From Flavobacterium oncorhynchi (GTDB lineage: Bacteria > Bacteroidota > Bacteroidia > Flavobacteriales > Flavobacteriaceae), in contig NZ_MUHA01000024.1 in NCBI RefSeq assembly GCF_002217355.1, forward strand, positions 151,617-215,616: 64,000 nucleotides of DNA, written 5' to 3'. Below are positions 14,968-23,424 of the stretch, in pieces; the first letter of the stretch is position 1, and every line of letters begins with the position of its first letter. A program made the position numbers and the translations under genes. The notes beneath the pieces were generated by a model. That model was not told where the DNA came from, searched no databases, and worked only from the letters and a program-made list of their open reading frames with translations.

Positions 14968-15750
14968 ATGATTGAACCAGTTACTACAATTACAGAATTT
15001 CTTAAAAATATAGAAGAATTAACTGCAAATAATGAAAAACTATGGTTTCGAGGATTAGAAAATAGTAATTTTAAATTATGCCCTTCAATCTATCGACCAC
15101 CATTTGCATCCAATGTTGAGGAACACTTTTTAAATAAATTTAGCTCTAGGGCTATTCCTTTTCTAACTTCGTCATATAGTGGTTATGAATATTGGCATTG
15201 GTTATTTTTAATGCAACATCATGGAGTTCCCACTAGATTATTAGATTGGTCTTCAAGCGCAATAACGGCTCTAGCTTTTGCGGTCCTTTATCGAGATGAA
15301 AAACATAAAGATGCTGATGCAGTTGTATGGTGTTTAAACCCAATCCTTTTAAATGATGAAAATAGAATTCGAGTTAAATTGATTGATAATGAAAAAATTC
15401 CTGACATTACATTAAAAAAAGAATTACTCCCTACTTACAAATTTAATGCTACTGGAGTTGTAAAGTACCCTGTTGCTATAACCGGTCCATTAAATAATTC
15501 TAGAATTGTAGCTCAAAAAGGAACTTTTACACTTTTTCCTGATACAGAAGCTTTTAATCTAGAAGACACAGAAGGTGCTTCGGAGTTTTTAACTAAAATT
15601 ACCTTATGTAAAGATCATATTGAAAGTTTAAAACGACAACTATCAACTTTAGGAGTTACTGAAAGCACAATATATCCAGAACTTTCAAGTTTGGCGTTAG
15701 AAATTAAAAGAGAGTTTATTGAACCGCTAATTACTCTTAAACATGTTTAA
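14968..15750 (+). CDS. FRG domain-containing protein
   Basis: The name-giving Phe-Arg-Gly is at residues 27-29 (LWFRGLENSNFKL). The second conserved block MQHHGVPTRLLDWSSS spans about 82-97, followed by the hydrophobic helix AITALAFAVLY, the typical order of the FRG fold (PF08867). The rest (to residue 260) includes QKGTFTLFP, also common in the family. FRG proteins are uncharacterised but frequent in mobile and defence-associated loci. There is no signal peptide or membrane segment. Its last 8 bases overlap the DUF262 gene, so the two are almost certainly co-translated and act together. Confidence 0.85.
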   Translation: MIEPVTTITEFLKNIEELTANNEKLWFRGLENSNFKLCPSIYRPPFASNVEEHFLNKFSSRAIPFLTSSYSGYEYWHWLFLMQHHGVPTRLLDWSSSAITALAFAVLYRDEKHKDADAVVWCLNPILLNDENRIRVKLIDNEKIPDITLKKELLPTYKFNATGVVKYPVAITGPLNNSRIVAQKGTFTLFPDTEAFNLEDTEGASEFLTKITLCKDHIESLKRQLSTLGVTESTIYPELSSLALEIKREFIEPLITLKHV

Positions 15751-16867
15751 AATATATAAACTCGGTGATTTTGGAACTTTTAATATTGATAAAATAATAT
15801 CTTATGAAAGTTCAATTGATTTCCATCCTGTCTATCAGAGATATGGTGGAATTTGGTCGAAAGAAAAAAAACAACTTTTTATTGATACTATTTTAAATGA
15901 TTTTGATACCCCAAAATTTTACTTTAATTATTTCTCAGATTCTAACAATCCTTTAAATACGAGCAATAAATTATATGCTGTTATTGATGGTAAACAAAGG
16001 TTAGAGGCTATATTTGATTTTGTAAAGAATAAGTTTGAATTATCAAGCAATTTTAAATTTTATGACGATGAAAAAATAAACTTACAAAATTTAAAATTTA
16101 ATGATATTTCGGAAAAATTTCCATCTATTTTGTCAAAGTTTTTTTCCTATGAATTTGATATAATTTTTGTAGACACAGACGATGAAGACAAATTAGAGGA
16201 ACTCTTTTTAAGATTGAATGGAGGAGAAGCACTTACAAATGCAGAGAAGAGAAATGCTGTTGGTGGAGAATTTAATAGAAAAGTTAGAGATATTGTCGAA
16301 AGCAATGTTTTTTTTACTGAAAAACTTAGATTTAAAAATCCTAGATACCAACATCAAGATTTATTTGTAAAGCTTGCTTTAACTGAATCAAATAATGAAT
16401 TAGTTACATTCACAAATAAAGTACTATATGAATTCATTAGAGATAATAAAGATTTTACAGAGAAAATAGCTGAAACCTTTAACATTGTACAAAATAATCT
16501 TACAGAAATGTCTAATTGTTTTGTGGATAAAGATTTTTTATTAGCTTCTAAAGGGGTAATTCCAGTTTATTATTACTTCTATACAAGACACTTACCTAAC
16601 CATCTAGCTTTTAATCATTTCTTAAATTTATTTGAAACTGTAAGAAAAGAAAACAGAAAGAAAGAGAGTTTCGAAGCAAATCCCTTACTAATGGAGTATG
16701 ACCGCTTGAATCAACAAGGAGTTCATTTAGAAAAATCATTAAATTTCCGATACAAAATTCTAGAAAAAGGTTTTAACTTTTATCAAAAGTATCAAACATT
16801 AGAAAATTTTTCTCTCGATGATTCAATGTTTTATGACTTTGATGATGATAATTTAAATACAAATTAA
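15743..16867 (+). CDS. DUF262 (GmrSD/ParB-fold) protein
   Basis: The N-terminal half is a DUF262 domain. YQRYGGIWSKEKKQ (about 31-44) matches the family's Y-Q-R-x-x-x-W-S block, and DGKQRLEAIF (82-91) matches the D-G-x-Q-R motif that forms the nucleotide site in ParB/sulfiredoxin-fold proteins. A later RLNGGEALTNAEKRNA (about 155-170) is the third hallmark. In GmrSD restriction systems a DUF1524 HNH nuclease follows; here the C-terminal 200 residues are helical with no His-containing nuclease motif. An effector could therefore be supplied by the FRG partner. The ATG overlaps the FRG stop by 8 bases. Confidence 0.85.
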   Translation: MFKIYKLGDFGTFNIDKIISYESSIDFHPVYQRYGGIWSKEKKQLFIDTILNDFDTPKFYFNYFSDSNNPLNTSNKLYAVIDGKQRLEAIFDFVKNKFELSSNFKFYDDEKINLQNLKFNDISEKFPSILSKFFSYEFDIIFVDTDDEDKLEELFLRLNGGEALTNAEKRNAVGGEFNRKVRDIVESNVFFTEKLRFKNPRYQHQDLFVKLALTESNNELVTFTNKVLYEFIRDNKDFTEKIAETFNIVQNNLTEMSNCFVDKDFLLASKGVIPVYYYFYTRHLPNHLAFNHFLNLFETVRKENRKKESFEANPLLMEYDRLNQQGVHLEKSLNFRYKILEKGFNFYQKYQTLENFSLDDSMFYDFDDDNLNTN

Positions 16868-16907
16868 AATTATTTTTTATTTTTAACTCTCTAAAGTGTT
16901 CAACCAT

Positions 16908-16947
16908 AAAACTACGCAAACGTCTACGACTTTGCGTAGTTTTTTTT
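16908..16947 (+). terminator. Terminator of the FRG/DUF262 operon
   Basis: A perfect 13-bp stem, AAAACTACGCAAA (16908-16920) and TTTGCGTAGTTTT (16931-16943), followed by T residues. It closes the two-gene unit 40 bases after the DUF262 stop. Confidence 0.85.
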
Positions 16948-17095
16948 GCTCTTAAAAACCATAAACCTGTCAAAAATCTACCGACTTTTCCTGAATCTAT
17001 CTAAAATTACTATTTTTCATAAGCATCAATGAGTTAAAGTCAGAGACTTTGAGGCGTTTATATTTTTAAACAAATTACAGCAAAGTGGCGCAAAG

Positions 17096-17707
17096 TCAGA
17101 GACATTTGCGCAGCGGGTTATTTTTCTTTGTTGATACAAATATGCCTAATTCTCTCATATATCTAAGCACTGTAGTAGACGATACTAAATATCCACATTT
17201 TTCAAGTTCTACTGCGATACGTAAACATCCATAGGTTTTTCTTGATGCAACAAAGATGGAATTGATTTCATCTTTTAAATTAATTTTACGTTTTTGTTTT
17301 TCTGTAAGAAAACCTTTTTTCCATGCTCGATAAGTTACTGTGTTCGTGCCTAACGTTTTACACATTAATTCTTTAAAATAATTCTTTTCATTTTCTGCAA
17401 TAAAGTGAAAGATAAAAGGTTTACCACAAATAATAAACTCCCTAGCATTTCTAATAATTTCAATCCTTAGATTTATATTCTTAATCTTTTTTTCAAGAAT
17501 TTTAATCTTTTTCTCTTCAGGACTTGATATTGAATTCCCTTTACCTGGAAAGCTTGTGCCTCCATTCTTTTTCAAAATATTTCGCCACAAAGACAGAGAT
17601 TTTACACTTATCTGTAAATCTCTAGCCGTCTGAGTTACACTTCCATTTTCATAACTTAATTGAATAGCTTTTAATTTGAAATCTCGGTCATAATGTATTC
17701 TCTTCAT
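17096..17707 (-). pseudogene. Truncated IS3-type transposase paralogue, helix-turn-helix half only
   Basis: From MKRIHYDRDF it is collinear over about 200 residues with the N-terminal half of the neighbouring transposase: YDxxFKxxAxQLSY, the VTxxA helix-turn-helix, SFPGxG, a leucine-zipper region, and the HTH_21-like RKTYGCLRI block. The catalytic DDE domain is missing. The frame ends in NPLRKCL where the DNA turns into GC-rich repeat-like sequence, which points to a deletion. The copies are clearly diverged, so this is not a recent duplication. A regulatory DNA-binding product is possible. Start taken at the ATG at 17707; another ATG is two codons upstream. Confidence 0.6.
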
Positions 17708-18869
17708 TTTCATAATAAATATTATCAAATTCCTCAATTGTCTTGTAATTAAGACTGGAATGGATTCTTTTTTTATTATACCAATTTTCTATATAATCAA
17801 ATAGTACTATTTTCATTTCACCTGTTGTTAGTAATTTTGTCTGTTTATATATTACTTCTCTCTTTAAAGTATTAAAAAAACTTTCCACAACAGCATTATC
17901 ATAACTGTCTCCCGTTCGACTCATACTTGGTTTGCAATTATATTCAGCCAATTTATTAGTAAACAATTTATTTGCATACTGAACTCCTTTATCAGAATGG
18001 AATATTAATCCTTTTGCAATGGGACGACTTGCTATTGCTTTTTCAAAAGCAGGTAAAGTTGTAACCTTGGCAGAAAGTCCAAAACTCAAATGCCATCCTA
18101 TTATTTTTCTATCATACAAGTCCATGACAACAGTGAGATATGAAAAATTTTTATCAATCGTAATATAAGTTATGTCTGAAACCCAAACCTTGGAAGGTTT
18201 ATCGACTTTAAATTGTCTGTTTAAAAGATTTGGCGCAATACATAAATTATGTTTTGAATCGGTCGTAACTTTGAATTTCTTTTTTAGTTTACTGCGTAAA
18301 CCAAGCTGTTTCATACAAAACGATACATGTCCTTGGGAAATTTGAAATCCACGACTGTGTAATTCTCTAGTAATCAATACAGCTCCTTTATACTGTCCGA
18401 ATTCAAAAAATATAGAACTTATTTCTTTTTTGAGCAGACAGACACGGGTTTCTGTTTTTGAAAAAGGTTGTTTTACCCATAAATAATAGGTGGCATGAGA
18501 AGCTTCTAAAACCTCAAACATTTTATATAAAGGATATTTCCCTCTGTTTTGATGTATGAAATTATAAAGCACATGCTTACTTTCATGCATGTATTTCAAT
18601 CCTTTTTGCAGTATTTCTAATCGAAGTTGGGAGTCTGCAAGTTTTTTTTCTAATTCGTAACTTTTTTCGTTTTCAAAAGAAATTCTTTTATGTCCTACAC
18701 CTGGAAAACTTCCTTTTCCAAATTTAGAGTAGATAGTGCGCCACTTAGAAAGCATTTTAAGAGAAACGCCAAGTTCCTCAGCTGCTTCCGTAACCATATT
18801 TCTTCGATAACTTAACTGTACGGCATTTTCTTTGAAAATTGCATCGTAATGTCTGACATTTTCTTTCAT
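17688..18869 (-). CDS. IS3-family transposase, apparently intact
   Basis: 393 residues in one frame, not needing the usual -1 frameshift. The N-terminal helix-turn-helix reads ENAVQLSYRRNMVTEAAEELG; a coiled coil spans about 65-95 and HTH_21 about 110-190. The integrase core follows with the DDE triad: Asp in VWVSDITYI (about 232), Asp in FHSDKGVQYA (about 297) and Glu in DNAVVESFFNTLK (about 333). All catalytic positions are kept, so it may be active. It lies next to the FRG/DUF262 pair and may have helped to move that segment. Confidence 0.9.
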   Translation of the reverse strand: MKENVRHYDAIFKENAVQLSYRRNMVTEAAEELGVSLKMLSKWRTIYSKFGKGSFPGVGHKRISFENEKSYELEKKLADSQLRLEILQKGLKYMHESKHVLYNFIHQNRGKYPLYKMFEVLEASHATYYLWVKQPFSKTETRVCLLKKEISSIFFEFGQYKGAVLITRELHSRGFQISQGHVSFCMKQLGLRSKLKKKFKVTTDSKHNLCIAPNLLNRQFKVDKPSKVWVSDITYITIDKNFSYLTVVMDLYDRKIIGWHLSFGLSAKVTTLPAFEKAIASRPIAKGLIFHSDKGVQYANKLFTNKLAEYNCKPSMSRTGDSYDNAVVESFFNTLKREVIYKQTKLLTTGEMKIVLFDYIENWYNKKRIHSSLNYKTIEEFDNIYYENEENTL

Positions 18870-18877
18870 ATTGTAAA

Positions 18878-18917
18878 GTTAACTTATTCGTATATTATTA
18901 AATATAAACAAGTTAAC
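18878..18917. repeat. GTTAACTT inverted pair upstream of the transposase
   Basis: GTTAACTT at 18878-18885 and AAGTTAAC at 18910-18917, separated by 24 AT-rich bases; it begins 9 bases upstream of the transposase ATG. Candidate element end or transposase operator. Confidence 0.45.
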
Positions 18918-18960
18918 CATTTTAAAAAACCCAATCTCGCAGATATATCTCTACGGTTCG

Positions 18961-18990
18961 TTAGCGCGGATTTGTAATCCGTGCCCGCAA
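18961..18990. repeat. REP-like palindrome
   Basis: TTAGCGCGGATTTGTAATCC then GTGCCCGCAA. The core CGGATTTGTAATCCG is an imperfect palindrome and is GC-rich for this genome. It resembles the REP-type sequences associated with RAYT (Y1) transposases in Bacteroidota. A single copy was seen in the window and no RAYT gene is present. Confidence 0.5.
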
Positions 18991-19020
18991 CAGTAAGACA
19001 TAATAAAAATTATCAAAACA

Positions 19021-19050
19021 AAAAGCTACAAATCATATAGCTTTTGTTTT
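19021..19050 (+). terminator. Weak hairpin with T-rich tail
   Basis: AAAAGCTA / TAGCTTTT (19021-19028, 19038-19045) followed by GTTTT. It sits about 70 bases before the next gene; what it would terminate is unclear. Confidence 0.35.
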
Positions 19051-19119
19051 ACATTTACAAACTAAACAAACCAATCCCTAGCTCTCTAAAGAATTCTTAT
19101 AAAACTAGCAAAGCAAAAA

Positions 19120-19557
19120 ATGAAAAAACTTGTTTTCCGATTTTGGATCATTAATTTCCTGATAAGCATTTCATTATTTTTTATTTATAGAATTGTGATT
19201 TCAGAAACAAAGATGGTCGAGGGAAATTCCTTTGAAAAATTTGTACAGATTTTAGATCTCATAATAAATCTAGGTTTTTCTGCTGTATATTTTATTGCGA
19301 TGATTATCTCTTCGTTTGCAATTTTTCTAAATTTGAAAGAAAAAATCAGAAATAATTTCTACTGGTCACTTTTAGCATTTTTAGGAATACCATTATTTTG
19401 TGTCATTTTTATCCTTGTTAATTTATTGATTGATATTAGCGTACACAATGTAACTGTTTTAAAAAGGCTTGCCCTTTTTTCAATAATTTATCTATTTCTT
19501 ACCACAGTAGAGTTTTTATTGTTCAGAAAAAGAATTAACAAACTCAAAATTGAATAA
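19120..19557 (+). CDS. Hypothetical inner-membrane protein, four transmembrane segments
   Basis: 145 residues with hydrophobic segments near 10-27, 50-70, 85-108 and 118-137 separated by short charged loops (KEKIRNN, RKRINKLK). I recognise no family. Rare charged loop residues and a positive N-terminus suggest a simple four-helix inner-membrane protein. It is followed 46 bases later by a small secreted protein on the same strand. Confidence 0.6.
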   Translation: MKKLVFRFWIINFLISISLFFIYRIVISETKMVEGNSFEKFVQILDLIINLGFSAVYFIAMIISSFAIFLNLKEKIRNNFYWSLLAFLGIPLFCVIFILVNLLIDISVHNVTVLKRLALFSIIYLFLTTVEFLLFRKRINKLKIE

Positions 19558-19603
19558 ACAAGATTGCGCAGCGAGGCATTAAATACTAACAAAAACAAAC
19601 ACA

Positions 19604-19966
19604 TTGAAAACACTACTGCTTTTTTTATTTTTTTGCGCAGCTGCAAATGCACAGGATAAACCAATTGGTAATTTTGAACATAGGTATTTTACAGATCCTG
19701 CTTATGACGGTTTTAGTTTTGGGCAAATTTTTACTCTTCAATTAAATCAAGACAATACTTATACTTTGATCGAAGACATTGAAAACGATGTCCTCGCTGA
19801 ACCAACAAAAATTATTGGTTCCTATACCTACAATGAACGCATTTTGACTTTGCAAACTCCCACTATCCGAGCATTTAAGGTGAATAAAAAAATGACAAAA
19901 TTAAAAGCTGTCCAAAAAACGGAAGCGTTCGGAAATAAAATTCGGGAAATCTATATTAAAAAATAA
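19604..19966 (+). CDS. Small secreted hypothetical protein, TTG start
   Basis: The frame opens with TTG (19604). No ATG is available before the signal peptide, and the TTG is followed at once by a well-formed one (KTLLLFLFFCAAANAQ), so the unusual start is supported. The mature part is about 103 residues of alternating polar and hydrophobic strands (YTLIEDIEN, IIGSYTYNERILTLQT), suggesting a small lipocalin-like beta fold. A later gene at 21200 has a similar plan. Function unknown. Confidence 0.6.
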   Translation: MKTLLLFLFFCAAANAQDKPIGNFEHRYFTDPAYDGFSFGQIFTLQLNQDNTYTLIEDIENDVLAEPTKIIGSYTYNERILTLQTPTIRAFKVNKKMTKLKAVQKTEAFGNKIREIYIKK

Positions 19967-20008
19967 ACACTGCAAAATACCTTATAAATACTGACTGTTA
20001 ACACGGGA

Positions 20009-20341
20009 TTATTCTTCTAGATTTTGAACTTTTTTAAGAAACATTTCATCTATTTCATCCAGAAATTCGAATGCATCCAAAGGAAAAAGCTTGTGCACAA
20101 CTTCTAAAATCAAAGGCAGATTAATAGTTGTTCTTATATCTGTTTCTGAAATTTTATGCACGTCGTTTTCTACACCTAAAATACATAGTTTCAACATTTC
20201 ATTAATAGTGCAGCCAAGTTCATAATAACTTGAAAACGCAACTTTAGCAGCATACTGCTCATTTTCTTTATTAGCCGATTTTAGAGTTTCAAAATAATAA
20301 CGCATTAATTTTTTGAATTTTTCTTCGTTTTCCACTCCCAT
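20009..20341 (-). CDS. Hypothetical cytoplasmic protein, 110 residues
   Basis: A helical, acidic protein with no signal or membrane segment (KLMRYYFETLKSANKENEQYAAKVAFSSY at the N-terminus, EFLDEIDEMFLKK near the end). I recognise no family. It is divergent from an XRE regulator 111 bases away and has a good promoter (TTG-N17-TATATTTG), so regulation by that neighbour is possible. Confidence 0.55.
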   Translation of the reverse strand: MGVENEEKFKKLMRYYFETLKSANKENEQYAAKVAFSSYYELGCTINEMLKLCILGVENDVHKISETDIRTTINLPLILEVVHKLFPLDAFEFLDEIDEMFLKKVQNLEE

Positions 20342-20372
20342 TATTATATAAGATTTAATTTACAATTTTAAA

Positions 20373-20400
20373 CAAATATATAAAATTCGGTTGAAAACAA
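20373..20400 (-). promoter_or_regulatory. Promoter of the 110-residue hypothetical gene
   Basis: On the minus strand: TTG, 17 bases, TATATTTG. This is one of the best matches to the Bacteroidota -33/-7 consensus in the window, about 32 bases from the start codon. Confidence 0.55.
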
Positions 20401-20452
20401 TCGATTTTTAACAATCATATCAAAACAATCAATTACTTGTAATTTCATTTCT

Positions 20453-20689
20453 ATGAAAAGAGAAAGAAAAAGTGAAATTCCAGAAGTCGTAAAAGAACTG
20501 GGAATTAAGATAAAAGATGTGATAAACAACAATGAATTAAAAACAAGAGAGGTTGCCCATGATGCTGAAATGGATGTAGAAAATTTACGAAAATATATTA
20601 AAGGCTCACAGGAAATGAAAATAGGAACTTTATTTAAAATTGCACAAGCTTTAAAAGTTCATCCGAGCGAATTAATTAAGGATTTGTAA
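20453..20689 (+). CDS. XRE-family helix-turn-helix regulator
   Basis: 78 residues, mostly one Cro/CI-type helix-turn-helix. The block LKTREVAHDAEMDVENLRKYIKGS (about 29-52) holds the scaffold and recognition helices, and IGTLFKIAQALKVHPSELI is the typical fifth helix. No partner domain. It faces away from the 110-residue hypothetical gene, so it may control that gene and itself. Confidence 0.8.
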   Translation: MKRERKSEIPEVVKELGIKIKDVINNNELKTREVAHDAEMDVENLRKYIKGSQEMKIGTLFKIAQALKVHPSELIKDL

Positions 20690-20815
20690 TACTTCTTTGA
20701 TTTTTAATTGCTCGACGAAGAGTTTTAATGAAACTCTGCGCAATCTCAAAAACTTTCAAGATTGACTTTGTGTTTTTTCTTCTTATAAATTATTAAACTT
20801 ACAAACCAAAAAAGC

Positions 20816-21016
20816 ATGACGCTAATTGCAATTTTCTTTCCCTTTGCTTCTTTCTTTTTGAGAGGAAAAATATTCACTTCTATTATTTGTCTCATCTTAC
20901 AAATAACTTTAATTGGCTGGATTCCTGCGGCAATTTGGGCTGTTATTTCTCTACAGAATTCAAGAGCCGATAAACGTAATGAGAAACTAATAAAAGCGAT
21001 GAAAACCAAATCTTAA
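20816..21016 (+). CDS. Pmp3/YqaE family membrane proteolipid
   Basis: 66 residues with two transmembrane helices (about 2-20 and 24-50). The conserved second helix ends in LIGWIPAAIWAVISL, the Pmp3 (UPF0057) signature. Family members are stress- or salt-induced proteolipids that affect membrane potential in fungi and plants; the bacterial role is unclear. It is alone on its strand with short flanking gaps. Confidence 0.8.
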   Translation: MTLIAIFFPFASFFLRGKIFTSIICLILQITLIGWIPAAIWAVISLQNSRADKRNEKLIKAMKTKS

Positions 21017-21038
21017 AATAAAAATGCTATAAACATAT

Positions 21039-21051
21039 CGTCCCGCTGGGA
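21039..21051. repeat. GTCCCgctGGGAC mini-palindrome
   Basis: GTCCCGCTGGGAC, preceded by ACATATC and followed by TTTAT. A GC-rich 5-bp stem in AT-rich DNA with no T run adjacent, so it looks more like a dispersed repeat than a terminator. Confidence 0.4.
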
Positions 21052-21199
21052 CTTTATTACTTTCCAGACTTTAAAAAAACAACTTCATTCTGTTTAAATA
21101 TTATTTTATAAAATAGTACGGCTTTACGTAAGGTTTTTCAGTAAAAACGAATTACTTTTAAAAAAACTTTTTAACTCGTTTTTAAAACAACCTAAACCA

Positions 21200-21631
21200 A
21201 TGAAACTAATACTTAGCATTTTACTTTTTATTTTCAACTCGATTTTATTCGCACAATCCAGTCAATTTGCAGGCGATTATACACGTTCACTTTCGGACGA
21301 CGGGAAACAACATATAATCGAATACAAACTGAGTTTAAATCCCGATGGCACTTTTGAGTTTCATTCCTATTCCAAAATACAAGGTGGAACTCCGCCAGAA
21401 TCTAACAAATATGGAAAAGGAAAATGGACTGTGAAAGACAATATGATTACCTTTTCTACCAACAAAAAAGAAGATCTTAACGAAAAATACACCTTAGATT
21501 TTAATACTTCGAAAGCGAGATTTGTAACCAAAAATCCTAGAGATAAAACAGACCAAATTGTTAAAACAAAACTTCAATTTTTAGATTCGCAAATTCCGTG
21601 GATGAAAAAAATCGATATTTTTAAGATATAA
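21200..21631 (+). CDS. Secreted hypothetical protein, lipocalin-like plan
   Basis: Signal peptide 1-19 (MKLILSILLFIFNSILFAQ), then about 124 residues of likely beta strands: YTRSLSDDG, LNPDGTFEFHSYSK, GKGKWTVKDNMITFSTN. The phrase pattern 'NPDGTFEF ... GKWTVKDNMITF' is common to small lipocalin-like and META-like periplasmic proteins. Same plan as the protein at 19604 but not evidently paralogous. A terminator follows. Confidence 0.6.
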   Translation: MKLILSILLFIFNSILFAQSSQFAGDYTRSLSDDGKQHIIEYKLSLNPDGTFEFHSYSKIQGGTPPESNKYGKGKWTVKDNMITFSTNKKEDLNEKYTLDFNTSKARFVTKNPRDKTDQIVKTKLQFLDSQIPWMKKIDIFKI

Positions 21632-21660
21632 CAACATACAAGAGCAAATGCTTATCAAGA

Positions 21661-21695
21661 AAGCTGCAGGAAATTATTTTCTGCAGCTTTTTTTT
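21661..21695 (+). terminator. Rho-independent terminator
   Basis: Stem AAGCTGCAG / CTGCAGCTT (21661-21669, 21681-21689) followed by a T run, 30 bases after the secreted protein gene. Confidence 0.85.
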
Positions 21696-21791
21696 AGTTT
21701 ATTAACAAAAAAAATCAATCTTTGCGAATGAGATTGTAAATTCATAAAAAATCAAGTTCCAGCAAGTAACTTTCTAACACCTATTTTAATT

Positions 21792-22169
21792 ATGGAAACA
21801 AATTTTGAAGCAGGAATAAATATCGCAATTAAAATTCCGAAGCAAAAATACGATCAAACTGTAGCTTTTTATCGCGACATTTTAAAACTAGAAGTAAAAG
21901 AAGTGGCAATAACAAATCCGACCGTTTCAAAAACACATTCGGTTAAATTTGGTCACAATGTCATTTGGCTGGATTGTGTGGATAATTACACCCATTCTGA
22001 AACTTGGCTGCAATTAACCGTTCCCGATGTCGATAAAGCGACGGATTATTTAAAGCAAAATGGCGTAGAAACCTGCGACGAAATTGAGGAAATTCCAAAA
22101 GACATGCATTGGATTATGGATCCAGCAGGCACGGTTTTTAATTTGCAGAAAAACTCAAATCGTGAATAA
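21792..22169 (+). CDS. VOC (glyoxalase/bleomycin-resistance fold) protein
   Basis: 125 residues forming two beta-alpha-beta-beta-beta units: INIAIKIPKQKYDQTVAFYRDIL at the start and WLQLTVPDVDKATDYLKQNG in the second half, ending HWIMDPAGTVFNLQ. VOC proteins use His/Glu to bind a divalent metal or simply bind ligands. Substrate unknown. It is followed by an acyltransferase gene 97 bases later. Confidence 0.8.
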   Translation: METNFEAGINIAIKIPKQKYDQTVAFYRDILKLEVKEVAITNPTVSKTHSVKFGHNVIWLDCVDNYTHSETWLQLTVPDVDKATDYLKQNGVETCDEIEEIPKDMHWIMDPAGTVFNLQKNSNRE

Positions 22170-22266
22170 CTAAAAAAACAATTTTACAAGCATCACAACT
22201 ACTACTAAAAGCAAACGCTAAAAAAAATCTAATCTATAAACCACGAAAAAAAAATAACCTATTAAC

Positions 22267-23346
22267 ATGACAAAATCTGATACCGAAATTTTAAAGACCA
22301 AACAACATTTTGAAATCCTAGACGGCTTAAGAGGAATTGCGGCTTTGGCAATCGTAGTTTTTCATTTTATGGAAATCGTTTATCCGCCCAAAGAAAATTT
22401 TATTGCGCACGGTTTTTTAGCCGTTGACTTTTTCTTTTGTCTCTCAGGATTTGTTATCGCCTACGCTTATCACGATCGTATTGGCAAAATGGGAGTTAAG
22501 GAGTTCTTTAAATCTAGGTTAATACGATTACATCCGTTAGTTATTTTTGGTGCTGTATTGGGTTTCCTTGCCTTTCTTTTTGATCCCTTCAGCGGTCATT
22601 CGGCAACTTATGATACTGGCAGATTAATTTTGTTATTTATTACTTCGCTGCTTTTAATTCCTTTTCCTGTAATGCCAGATCGTTATTTCAATATATTTGG
22701 TTTAAATGCGCCCGCATGGTCTTTGTTTTGGGAATATATTGCTAATATTCTTTATGCGCTTTTCCTGCATAAATTAAGCCGTAAATGGCTTTTTTTACTA
22801 ACTCTTTTAGCTGCTGCAGGAATTTGTTTTGTTAGTTATCGCGCAGGAGGTTCGTTGATGGGCGGATGGAGCGGAGAAACTTTTTGGGATGGCTGCGCTC
22901 GTATTTCGTTTTCTTTTTTAGCAGGAATGCTCATTTACCGATCAAACTGGATTATTAAATCAAAACTTGGATTTATTGGGTTGTCTGTATTATTGCTGTT
23001 AACATTTGTAATGCCGTTTTCTGGTTGGAACTGGCTTACAGAACCTTTGGTAGTTTTACTGTATTTTCCTTTATTGATTGCATTAGGCGCTGGAGCTTCA
23101 TTAACAGAAGGTTTTAGAAAAATTTGTGTTTTCTTCGGAAAAATATCTTATCCTTTATACATGACGCATTATGCCGTAATGTGGATTTTTGCAGGTTATT
23201 ACACCAAATACAAACCCGCAGTTGGCGAGCTGACTTTGATTATAATTGCAGGAACAGCACTTTTGCTTGGTTTCGCTTATTTGACTATGGTTTTGTATGA
23301 TACTCCAATTAGAAAATATCTTACTGATAGAAGAAAGAAAGTGTAA
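22267..23346 (+). CDS. Acyltransferase 3 family membrane protein
   Basis: 359 residues and about ten transmembrane helices. The N-terminal catalytic region reads FEILDGLRGIAALAIVVFHF, with the conserved Arg and the His of the family motif, followed by FLAVDFFFCLSGFVIAYAY. Such enzymes O-acylate surface sugars, peptidoglycan or lipids at the inner membrane. No glycan cluster is nearby, so the acceptor is unknown. Confidence 0.88.
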   Translation: MTKSDTEILKTKQHFEILDGLRGIAALAIVVFHFMEIVYPPKENFIAHGFLAVDFFFCLSGFVIAYAYHDRIGKMGVKEFFKSRLIRLHPLVIFGAVLGFLAFLFDPFSGHSATYDTGRLILLFITSLLLIPFPVMPDRYFNIFGLNAPAWSLFWEYIANILYALFLHKLSRKWLFLLTLLAAAGICFVSYRAGGSLMGGWSGETFWDGCARISFSFLAGMLIYRSNWIIKSKLGFIGLSVLLLLTFVMPFSGWNWLTEPLVVLLYFPLLIALGAGASLTEGFRKICVFFGKISYPLYMTHYAVMWIFAGYYTKYKPAVGELTLIIIAGTALLLGFAYLTMVLYDTPIRKYLTDRRKKV

Positions 23347-23424
23347 TTAGAAAACTTTATACCTCTTCAGCAAAGAAATATAAGTTTTAATACAAGCGCG
23401 AAATTTTCACGCAAAGCCGCTGAG

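Larger units (their letters stand above)
17096..18917 (-). mobile_element. IS3-family element or compound remnant
   Basis: Contains a full-length IS3-type transposase followed, with a 20-base overlap, by a truncated paralogue. Upstream of the complete gene an inverted pair GTTAACTT / AAGTTAAC (18878-18885 and 18910-18917) may mark the right end. I found no matching terminal repeat on the left, where the short paralogue runs into repeat-like sequence (AAAGTCAGAGAC at 17036 and 17092), so the left end is probably lost. Boundaries are approximate. Confidence 0.6.

Noticed and set aside
20718..20736. AGAGTTTTAATGAAACTCT hairpin as a terminator of the XRE gene
   Set aside because: The stem is short and there is no T run; it could be chance in AT-rich DNA.
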